In this document: in pieces, positions 17,284 through 24,174 of the stretch
How the letters are laid out: every line of letters begins with the position of its first letter
Numbering within the stretch: position 1 is the first letter of the stretch
Virus record (IMG/VR): IMGVR_UViG_3300010885_008486
Location: 1 to 40,771 of that record
From: a virus
Length of the DNA stretch: 40,771 nucleotides
Direction: 5' to 3' (one strand)
Program-made: the position numbers and the translations under genes
The notes under the pieces: generated by a model
What the model was told of the DNA's origin: nothing
Databases searched by the model: none
Seen by the model: the letters and a program-made list of their open reading frames with translations, nothing else

Positions 17284-17822
17284 TTAAATTAAAAAATATA
17301 TTGCGTGAATTAGCAGAGCCTGATGTTAATCGATTATTGCAAAAGATAAAAAATAAACAATTTAGATTGTTTGCACAAGGCGATAATGGTCGTATATATG
17401 AAATCGAAGGCGAAGATAAACTTTTTAAAATTACAGACGAATTATCAGAATATGAAGTTGCTGAAATTATTGTAGGTCGCCATTCTCAATTTTCAACATT
17501 TATTCCTATACATTATGTAGATAATAAAAATATGTATATTGCTTCGAAAGCAAATCCATTATCCACAGAATTACAGAATGACTTAAATTCATTTATTAAA
17601 AACTATAAACAGTTTGCTTATAATGAGGGCGGAGAAGTTAGTATATTTGATTTTTTAGATGCAGACGGTGCTCGTAATACAAATGAAGTATTAGTTAATT
17701 TTTTACGAGCATTGCAACAAGATATACAACGAACTGGTATTGAGGATTTGGATTTGGATTTGGATTTTAGTACTGATAATGTAATGTTGTGGAATGGTAA
17801 TTTAGTATTAATCGATTGGTAA
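17280..17822 (+). CDS. Minimal protein-kinase-like protein
   Basis: The 180-residue product keeps the spacing of a protein-kinase/aminoglycoside-phosphotransferase fold in compressed form. GDNGRIYEI (residues 34-42) acts as the Gly loop, KLFKIT gives the beta-3 lysine (K50), and SEYEVAEI gives an alpha-C glutamate (E59 or E62). IYIASKANPL-like residues form the hinge, DFSTDN (162-167) has the D-x4-N catalytic-loop spacing, and IDW (178-180) replaces DFG and ends the protein. There is no activation segment or C-lobe beyond this, so activity is uncertain; it may be a phosphotransferase, an AMPylase-like enzyme or a pseudokinase. The N-terminus MIKLKNILRELAE ends in Leu-x-Glu, a T4 prohead-protease-type site, so it may be a packaged head protein. 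It is coupled to the upstream structural gene by ATGA. Confidence 0.6.
   Translation: MIKLKNILRELAEPDVNRLLQKIKNKQFRLFAQGDNGRIYEIEGEDKLFKITDELSEYEVAEIIVGRHSQFSTFIPIHYVDNKNMYIASKANPLSTELQNDLNSFIKNYKQFAYNEGGEVSIFDFLDADGARNTNEVLVNFLRALQQDIQRTGIEDLDLDLDFSTDNVMLWNGNLVLIDW
17744..17767 (+). repeat. Four tandem GGATTT hexamers
   Basis: Four exact copies of GGATTT lie in frame, producing a Leu-Asp repeat immediately before the putative catalytic Asp-x4-Asn of the kinase-like protein. Gain or loss of a copy would add or remove two residues without a frameshift. Confidence 0.85.
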
Positions 17823-17824
17823 AG

Positions 17825-17836
17825 ATATTTATAATA
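17825..17836 (+). promoter_or_regulatory. Late-promoter-like element abutting a start codon
   Basis: ATATTTATAATA ends one base before the ATG at 17838, much closer than the 11-23 bases seen elsewhere. If it acts as a promoter, the transcript could not include that ATG with a leader; the in-frame ATG at 17877 would then be the start. It may instead be a chance AT-rich match. Confidence 0.3.
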
Positions 17837-17837
17837 T

Positions 17838-19382
17838 ATGAAAACAAATATAATTATAGAACGAGTAATTCGTAAAATGTTATTCGAACAAGGTGTTGAT
17901 ACAATTGTACGAAATGTTATTAAACCGTCTAACGAATCTACATTATCAGCTGCACAAACACATGGTGCGATAATATCAGCTTGGTCTGCATTTATAATAA
18001 AATCAGTTCATAAGCGCGGCATCGATGCAACTAGCAATCCAGATTGGTCATCATCTGTTGGTGCTGCAACTGCAATACGACAAGCAATCAATAAAAATGG
18101 AAAAGCACAAGAAACACAATATTATGGTAAAACGGGCCCGTTTAATAAAATAGATGTTAATGGTCAACCGAAATACATGTATGTTGTCGGTCCAGATTTA
18201 GCATCTAGAGATCGTGCCGTAAAACATAATGTATGGGTATGTAATTTTTCACAATTATATGAAATTGCTAAACGTTTAGATGCAAATGAAAAAAAGCCAT
18301 TACAATATTTCGAAATAATTGAAAATTTAGTTGATGATAAATCTACTATGTTAGGTAATATTATTATTTTTGATTATCGAGATGTTACCCCATGGTTTAA
18401 TGAATTAAAAAAATATAAATTGACAGATAAACCAATTGACGCTGCTAAATTAATACCTGAATTACAATATTTAAGTAAAGATACTGATATTGATGCATCT
18501 AGTACTACAGATACTGAAAATATTATTGATATTAATGATGAAAATGCAGAACAATATAAGTACCCAGGTTTTAAAGGTAAAGCACGATTATCTACGGATA
18601 TAAAAGGAAATCGAATTATTATACCATTAAATGGTAGTATCGGTATACGCCAAGAAGATACTGGAATTGCTGGATTATTCACCGGTGAATTTAAAAACGG
18701 AGTTCCATATAAAGGCACTGTTAAATATGATAATGGTACAGAGTTTACAGGCGAATTAATTGATCCATATGCATTTATTAACGCAAATGGCACACGAAAT
18801 TTCTATTATACCGAACCACTTAAATCTACAACAAATAAAACAGTTGATGCTACTAGTTCTGTAACAAATAATCAATCAGATACAGATACAACTAGTTCAA
18901 CAGTTACATATCCTGCTACAGCAAATGATGGGACTATTATATATACCATGAGTGATACCGATAAATATGTATATTGGGCTGAAAATGGCGCATGGTATAC
19001 TGGTAGTAAAACACAGTACGAAACCAGTACAGCAAATGGTAAACGTATAACAAAACAAGTTGCAATCAATAAATTAAATACAAAATTTCCAGATGCTATT
19101 AAAAATGCACCGGCGCCAGCACAAACACAAACAACTACCGAAATTTCTGATTATCAACCAGGCGATCGTGTTAAATTTAAAGCAGCGTTAGGAACTAAAA
19201 TACCAATATTATATTATAATAATCGAACTAAACAATATTTTGAAGATACACAAATGGATTTTATTACAAGTGAATATCCAGTAACATTTAAAAAATATTC
19301 CACAGATCGTAAATATGTTTTATTAGATTTTGGTAGTAATCAAAAACGTTGGATGTTAGCAAGTTATTTAAAATCTAAATAA
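17838..19382 (+). CDS. Putative internal/virion protein with MORN-like motif
   Basis: The 514-residue product has an unrecognised N-terminal domain (about 20-210), a low-complexity Asp/Thr linker, and a MORN-like segment around residues 278-312 (LFTGEFKNGVPYKGTV then KYDNGTEFTGELID). A Thr/Ser/Asp linker and a C-terminal beta-rich, possibly SH3-like, domain follow (from about 438, YQPGDRVKFKA to RWMLASYLK). The first 17 residues, MKTNIIIERVIRKMLFE, form a basic amphipathic helix ending Leu-Phe-Glu, resembling T4 capsid-targeting peptides cleaved after (Leu/Ile)-x-Glu. The function is unknown. It follows the kinase-like gene by 15 bases. A promoter-like element abuts the ATG, so ATG 17877 is an alternative start. 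Confidence 0.55.
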   Translation: MKTNIIIERVIRKMLFEQGVDTIVRNVIKPSNESTLSAAQTHGAIISAWSAFIIKSVHKRGIDATSNPDWSSSVGAATAIRQAINKNGKAQETQYYGKTGPFNKIDVNGQPKYMYVVGPDLASRDRAVKHNVWVCNFSQLYEIAKRLDANEKKPLQYFEIIENLVDDKSTMLGNIIIFDYRDVTPWFNELKKYKLTDKPIDAAKLIPELQYLSKDTDIDASSTTDTENIIDINDENAEQYKYPGFKGKARLSTDIKGNRIIIPLNGSIGIRQEDTGIAGLFTGEFKNGVPYKGTVKYDNGTEFTGELIDPYAFINANGTRNFYYTEPLKSTTNKTVDATSSVTNNQSDTDTTSSTVTYPATANDGTIIYTMSDTDKYVYWAENGAWYTGSKTQYETSTANGKRITKQVAINKLNTKFPDAIKNAPAPAQTQTTTEISDYQPGDRVKFKAALGTKIPILYYNNRTKQYFEDTQMDFITSEYPVTFKKYSTDRKYVLLDFGSNQKRWMLASYLKSK

Positions 19383-19394
19383 AAAAATAAAGTT

Positions 19395-19871
19395 ATGGCA
19401 AAAAATCATTGGCATAGTTCTACAGGTAAACGAGCGAATGCATTAAAATACGGTTATAAATCAGGATTAGAACATACTGTTGCAGAACAGATAAAAAGTT
19501 TAGAATTTCCTTTGAAATATGAAACAGAAACACTAAAATATATAGTACCGGAGCGTCAAGCAAAATATACTCCTGATTTTATTTTAACAAAAAAGAACGG
19601 CGAAACAATGTACATCGAAACAAAAGGTCGTTGGACTGGTGTTGATCGTTTAAAAACAAAACATGTTTTAGCTTCGAATCCTGGAATTGATTTGAGAATG
19701 GTATTTCAAAATCCATCTCAAAAAATATCAAAAGCTTCAAAAACTACGTATGAAGATTACGCAAGAAAACTGGGAATTGAATTTATTGCAAAGAAGGATA
19801 TACCGGCAGAATGGTTCGCGGAATGTGTTAAAAATGAAAAAGATATAATAAAAGTAAACAAATTCTTCTAA
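19395..19871 (+). CDS. T7-type endonuclease I (Holliday junction resolvase)
   Basis: The 158-residue product matches T7 gp3 endonuclease I in length (149) and motifs. It has SGLEHTVAEQI with E26, RQAKYTPDFIL with D61, and YIETKGRW with E75 and K77. These correspond to the E-D-E-K active site that binds two metal ions. The following DRLKTKHVLASNPGIDLRMVF and the C-terminal IPAEWF are also typical of the family. It resolves branched DNA (four-way junctions, Y-forks) before packaging. In T4 this job is done by an unrelated enzyme, gp49 endonuclease VII, so this is a non-homologous replacement. It starts the recombination island and is 12 bases after the preceding gene. Confidence 0.88.
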   Translation: MAKNHWHSSTGKRANALKYGYKSGLEHTVAEQIKSLEFPLKYETETLKYIVPERQAKYTPDFILTKKNGETMYIETKGRWTGVDRLKTKHVLASNPGIDLRMVFQNPSQKISKASKTTYEDYARKLGIEFIAKKDIPAEWFAECVKNEKDIIKVNKFF

Positions 19872-20070
19872 AAGGTTGGATTTGTGAATTATTTTTCATA
19901 TACATTCAGTATTAATGAAATTTATTTTATTAATAGATTAATTCATTTATGAATTGATCGTTAGACCAGAAATGAAATGTATGTGTCTGACTAATATAAT
20001 TAATAATAATATATAATAAATATTAATAATATTAATTGGAATATTACTGTAATTTTCATATAATATTAAT
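19872..20070 (+). other. Structured, extremely AT-rich intergenic region before the primase gene
   Basis: This 199-base gap is one of the two largest. It holds two back-to-back inverted repeats. The first is GATTAATTCAT (19936-19946) with ATGAATTGATC (19949-19959), paired with one G-U and a 2-base centre. The second is GTTAGAC (19960-19966) with GTCTGAC (19985-19991), one G-U, 18-base loop. From 19992 to 20070 only five of 79 bases are G or C. It could be a promoter/regulatory region, a non-coding RNA or an easily melted replication-related site; the sequence alone does not decide. Confidence 0.5.
20036..20064 (+). promoter_or_regulatory. Sigma70-like promoter giving a possible leaderless primase mRNA
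   Basis: TTGGAA (20036-20041) and TATAAT (20059-20064) are separated by exactly 17 bases. The -10 box ends 6 bases before the ATG at 20071, so the start site would fall on the A of the start codon. No Shine-Dalgarno is present upstream of that ATG. The surrounding DNA is so AT-rich that the -10 match alone is weak. Confidence 0.4.
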
Positions 20071-21015
20071 ATGAAGAATATAAAATTATTACAATTACTG
20101 GAATCTGTTTTAGGTAAAGGTAAATCTACATCTGGTAATAATATTGCATTCTTCTCTCCATTTGTTTCTCATTATAAACCAAAATTAGAAATTGATATTG
20201 AAACAAATCATAATGGAGAAAATCCATGGCACTGTTGGATATCTGATAAAAAAGGCAGATCAATATCATCTTTATTTAAGCAATTAAATTTATCAAAAGA
20301 AAAATTCGAACAATTAAGTCGAATTATCGAATCAACAAAATATCGTGTTAATACTACTGTAACTGAGAAACAAGTTATATTACAATTACCAAATGATTAT
20401 AGACCACTTTGGATTGAAAAGAAAACACCTGATTACAGAAATGCAATGCATTATTTAAAACAACGTGGTTTAACATTGTTTGATATTTTAAAATATAGAA
20501 TTGGTTATTGTGAAACAGGTGAGTATACTGGTAAAATAATTATACCTAGTTATGATGCAGAAGGTCAATTAAATTATTTCGTGTCACGTGCATATTATTC
20601 GGCAGATACACAAAAACATAAGAATCCAAAAGTTTCTAAAGATATTATCGGGTTTGAATTGTTTATAAATTGGGCAGAGCCGATTGTGTTATGTGAAGGT
20701 TCGTTTGATGCAATTGCTGTTAAAAGAAATGCAATACCTTTATTTGGTAAAATCATTCAACCTGCATTACAAAGAAAAATAATAGAAGAACGAGTTAAAA
20801 ACATATATTTGTGTCTAGATCCAGATGCATTGAAAAATGCAATACAAATTGCTGAACGATTTATGTCAGAAGGTTTAAATGTATATTTCGTAAATTTAAA
20901 AAGCGGAGATGCATCAGAATTAGGATTCAATAAAATAACAGAAATATTAGCAGATACAGATGTATTAACATTTGAAAAGTTAATGGAATTAAAAATGGGA
21001 ATGTTATGGCTATAA
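20071..21015 (+). CDS. DnaG-type DNA primase with degenerate zinc site
   Basis: The 314-residue product has the order of a phage primase: N-terminal zinc-binding-like domain, catalytic core, TOPRIM. The first domain keeps the family framework (NNIAFFSPFVSHYKPKLEID, then NPWHCWISDKKGRSISSLF). However, the CxxC...CxxC positions read S29/V32 and C55/S58, so three of four ligands are missing. TOPRIM is intact: VLCEGSFDAI with E209, LCLDPDA with D250 and D252, and VYFVNLKSGDASELG later. It would make RNA primers for lagging-strand synthesis. No Shine-Dalgarno is visible. The last 10 bases overlap the Mre11-Rad50 gene, so the two are coupled. Confidence 0.75.
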   Translation: MKNIKLLQLLESVLGKGKSTSGNNIAFFSPFVSHYKPKLEIDIETNHNGENPWHCWISDKKGRSISSLFKQLNLSKEKFEQLSRIIESTKYRVNTTVTEKQVILQLPNDYRPLWIEKKTPDYRNAMHYLKQRGLTLFDILKYRIGYCETGEYTGKIIIPSYDAEGQLNYFVSRAYYSADTQKHKNPKVSKDIIGFELFINWAEPIVLCEGSFDAIAVKRNAIPLFGKIIQPALQRKIIEERVKNIYLCLDPDALKNAIQIAERFMSEGLNVYFVNLKSGDASELGFNKITEILADTDVLTFEKLMELKMGMLWL

Positions 21016-24000
21016 CAACTATCGACATAGGAATCGATAAAATTGATAAACTTTACCACATTAGTGATATTCATATTCGTACACTAAAAAGACATGGTGA
21101 ATACCGAGAAGTATTTAATACTTTACAAAATTATATTGCTAGAACAAGTACACCAAATAGTGTTGCTGTTCTTACTGGCGATATCGTTCACAGTAAATTA
21201 GAAATGTCGCCTGAGTTAATACAAGTATTAGTAGAATTCTTTAACGGGTTTGATATTCCAACTATTGTGATATTAGGTAACCATGACATGAATTTAAACA
21301 ATATGCATCGAATTGATGCAATTAGTCCAATTATCAATGTTATCAGTAATCCTAATATTATTTTTATTAAAGACAATGGTTTGTTTGAAATAGGTGGTAT
21401 TGTATGGAATCATATGGCAGTTGATGTTGCACCAACTGAATATATTAATGCTGCTGATTTCGATGCTCCATATAAAATTGCTATGCACCATGGTGCTGTT
21501 AATACTGCAAAAACGGATATTGGATATCAAATTTCAAATGAACATGTAACTACAGAAATATTCAAAGGACATGATATCACTTTGTTAGGAGATATTCATA
21601 AGCCAGCTCAATTTTTAAATGAAGAACAAACAATTGCATATCCAGGTTCATTGATTCAACAAAATCACGGTGAAGCATTAGACCATGGAATATTGGTTTG
21701 GGATATTGAAACTAGATCTGCTGAGTTTGTGCAAATTGAGAATGATTACGGTTATGTAACAATTGAAACTGATGGTATTAACATTGTTAATGCACCACAT
21801 AGAATGCCTAATAAACCACGTATACGTATTAAGTTTAATGGTACTAGTGCAGCAGATATGAAAAAGTTAATTGCAACTATTCGTAAAAAATACAATGTAC
21901 AGGATATCACAATACAGAGAAATAGCAATTCAATTGATACCAACGCATCTTCATCTTTCAGTATTGGAAATGTTCGTGATGTCGAATATCAAAATACATT
22001 GATTACAGATTATATTCAAATCAATCAACCACAGGCTACTGCTGAGGAAATAGATGCAATTAGACATATTAACCGTACGATTAATTCTAAATTGCCAGCA
22101 GTTGAATCAGTTCGTCATATGACATGGCACCCGGTAACATTTGAATTTGAGAACATGTTTTCATATGGTGAAGGCAATGTAGTTAATTTTGAAAACTTAC
22201 AAGATGTATGTGGTTTATTTGCAGCAAACACTTCAGGTAAATCATCATTGTTAGATGCAATTACTTATACTATTTTTGATAAATGTAGCAAAACTGGTAA
22301 AGCACATGAAGTATTAAATAATAAAAAGAATAGTTTTAAAGGAACATTTCGTTTTGAGTTAAATGGAATTATTTATACAATTGTTCGTGAAGGTATTAAA
22401 CAAAAAAGTGGTCACGTTAAAGTCAATGTAGAATTCTTTACTGATTCTGAAAATTTAAATGGTGAAGAGCGTAGTGAAACAAATAAAAATATTAGAAAGT
22501 ATTTAGGTACCTATGATGATTTTATTTTAACTGCATTTTCATTGCAAGCAGATAACAATAACTTTATTGAAAAATCTCAACGTGAACGAAAAGATCTTTT
22601 ATCTCAATTTTTAGATATTACAGTATTTGAACAATTATTTCAATTAGCAAATGAAGAAATAAAAGAAACTGCTGGTAAATTAAAAGAATACAAGAAAACA
22701 GATTTTGATATTATCATTAATAATGCTGATACGATTATCACTGACAATCAACAAACAATTAATGAATTAGAAGTTGAAGAGGATGAATTGCAAGATAAAA
22801 GAAATACATTGCAAAATGAAATTTTATCTTCAATTGAAACAAAACAGCCAACTACTTATAATGGTCCGGATATTAAAATATTAGAAAAAACAGAATCCAC
22901 ATTAACAAAAAAGATTTCAGAATTACAAACAAATATTGATACTGCAGAAACAACATTAGATACATTAACATCTGAATACCTTGTTATTAAGAAAAACATA
23001 AGAAAATATAATGAAACTAATTTAAAAAGTGATGTTGATCAGTTAGAAAAATATGAAACAGAAACCACAGCTTTACAACTTAAAGTAAAACAGCAACAAG
23101 GAATTGTCAATGCAAAACAAGAAAAAATTAATCATTTGTCCGAACATGAATATGATCCGAACTGTCAATTCTGTACATCTAACGTATTCGTGCAAAATGC
23201 AATCGAAGCCCAAAACACGATTGATTCAGATAAACAAATATTAACTGATTTACAAAAACAAGTAACAGATTTATTAGATAAATCAAAACAATTGCAATCA
23301 TCCGCAACCGAGTATGCTGAGTTAATTGAATATAAACAACAACATCAATTAAAACGTGCAGCAATAGAAAAACAGGAATTGCAATTGCAAATTGTTGAAA
23401 ATGATTTACAAACACGTGAATCAGAATTAGAAACAACATTAGAACGTCAGGAACTATTTAAATCAAATGAATCAGCAATTACACATAACGAAGTGATTGA
23501 TGCTAAAATCGAAACACATAAATCTACAATAGAAGAAATTGCAGGTTTAATAAAAGATATTACAGAAACAATTCGTAGTAAACACGGTTCAATTGAAGTT
23601 GCTAAAACAAATAAATCAACTGCTATTTCTCAATTAGAAAAATATCGTAAATTAGAAATTGAGTATAAAGCATATGAATATCATTTAGAATCAGTAAAAC
23701 GAGATGGTGTTCCATATGAGTTAATTACAAAGGCAATGCCTAAAATTGAAACTGAAATTAACAATGTATTAAATCAAGTTGTTGATTTTAACATGGTTCT
23801 TCAAAGTGACGGTAAGAATATTAATGGATATATTATTTATGATGAAGATAACTATTGGCCATTAGAATTAACATCTGGTATGGAACGATTTATGTCATCA
23901 TTAGCAATACGTATTGCATTGATAAATGTATCAGCATTACCTCGTCCTAACTTTATTGCAATTGATGAAGGTTGGGGAAGTTTAGATGCAGAGCACATTT

Positions 24001-24146
24001 CAGCTGTTGTAAACTTGTTTGAATATTTTAGAACAAAATTTGATTTTTGTATTATTATATCTCACGTTGATACAATGAGGGATATGGTTGACAATTTAAT
24101 TGAAGTAAATAAAATTAATAAATTTAGCCAGATTTACCATACATGA
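21006..24146 (+). CDS. 46/47: Single-chain Mre11-Rad50 (SbcD-SbcC, gp47-gp46) fusion
   Basis: The 1046-residue product joins a nuclease and its ATPase partner. Residues 1 to about 340 are a metallophosphoesterase with the Mre11 motifs DIH (21-23), TGDIVH (GD at 58-59), GNHD (91-94), MHHGA (H161, H162) and GDIH (195-198). From about 375 comes a Rad50/SMC ATPase head (FEFENMFSYGEG), P-loop AANTSGKSS (406-414), long coiled coil (about 560-910), zinc-hook CQFC (720-723), signature LTSGMERFMSS (from about 955) and Walker B FIAIDEGWGSLD (D987, E988). The first P-loop Gly is Ala (A406) and the signature is not LSGGE. In T4 these are separate genes. The role is DNA end processing in recombination-dependent replication. 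Confidence 0.9.
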   Translation: MAITTIDIGIDKIDKLYHISDIHIRTLKRHGEYREVFNTLQNYIARTSTPNSVAVLTGDIVHSKLEMSPELIQVLVEFFNGFDIPTIVILGNHDMNLNNMHRIDAISPIINVISNPNIIFIKDNGLFEIGGIVWNHMAVDVAPTEYINAADFDAPYKIAMHHGAVNTAKTDIGYQISNEHVTTEIFKGHDITLLGDIHKPAQFLNEEQTIAYPGSLIQQNHGEALDHGILVWDIETRSAEFVQIENDYGYVTIETDGINIVNAPHRMPNKPRIRIKFNGTSAADMKKLIATIRKKYNVQDITIQRNSNSIDTNASSSFSIGNVRDVEYQNTLITDYIQINQPQATAEEIDAIRHINRTINSKLPAVESVRHMTWHPVTFEFENMFSYGEGNVVNFENLQDVCGLFAANTSGKSSLLDAITYTIFDKCSKTGKAHEVLNNKKNSFKGTFRFELNGIIYTIVREGIKQKSGHVKVNVEFFTDSENLNGEERSETNKNIRKYLGTYDDFILTAFSLQADNNNFIEKSQRERKDLLSQFLDITVFEQLFQLANEEIKETAGKLKEYKKTDFDIIINNADTIITDNQQTINELEVEEDELQDKRNTLQNEILSSIETKQPTTYNGPDIKILEKTESTLTKKISELQTNIDTAETTLDTLTSEYLVIKKNIRKYNETNLKSDVDQLEKYETETTALQLKVKQQQGIVNAKQEKINHLSEHEYDPNCQFCTSNVFVQNAIEAQNTIDSDKQILTDLQKQVTDLLDKSKQLQSSATEYAELIEYKQQHQLKRAAIEKQELQLQIVENDLQTRESELETTLERQELFKSNESAITHNEVIDAKIETHKSTIEEIAGLIKDITETIRSKHGSIEVAKTNKSTAISQLEKYRKLEIEYKAYEYHLESVKRDGVPYELITKAMPKIETEINNVLNQVVDFNMVLQSDGKNINGYIIYDEDNYWPLELTSGMERFMSSLAIRIALINVSALPRPNFIAIDEGWGSLDAEHISAVVNLFEYFRTKFDFCIIISHVDTMRDMVDNLIEVNKINKFSQIYHT

Positions 24147-24170
24147 TATTTATATAAAAAAGAAATATCA
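24144..24170 (+). promoter_or_regulatory. 8-bp hairpin overlapping a late-promoter-like element
   Basis: TGATATTT (24144-24151) and AAATATCA (24163-24170) are perfect complements around an 11-base loop. The first arm contains the TGA stop of the Mre11-Rad50 gene. The hairpin ends 4 bases before the ATG at 24175, so it could block ribosome access in read-through transcripts. Confidence 0.5.
24146..24157 (+). promoter_or_regulatory. Candidate late promoter element ATATTTATATAA
   Basis: A copy of the recurrent element lies 17 bases before the ATG at 24175, partly within the hairpin at 24144-24170. It marks the return from the recombination island to structural genes. Confidence 0.5.
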
Positions 24171-24174
24171 GTTA

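Noticed and set aside
19884-19952. 22-codon GTG-started frame in the intergenic region
   Set aside because: Very short, AT-rich, non-ATG start with poor Shine-Dalgarno spacing and no recognisable sequence.
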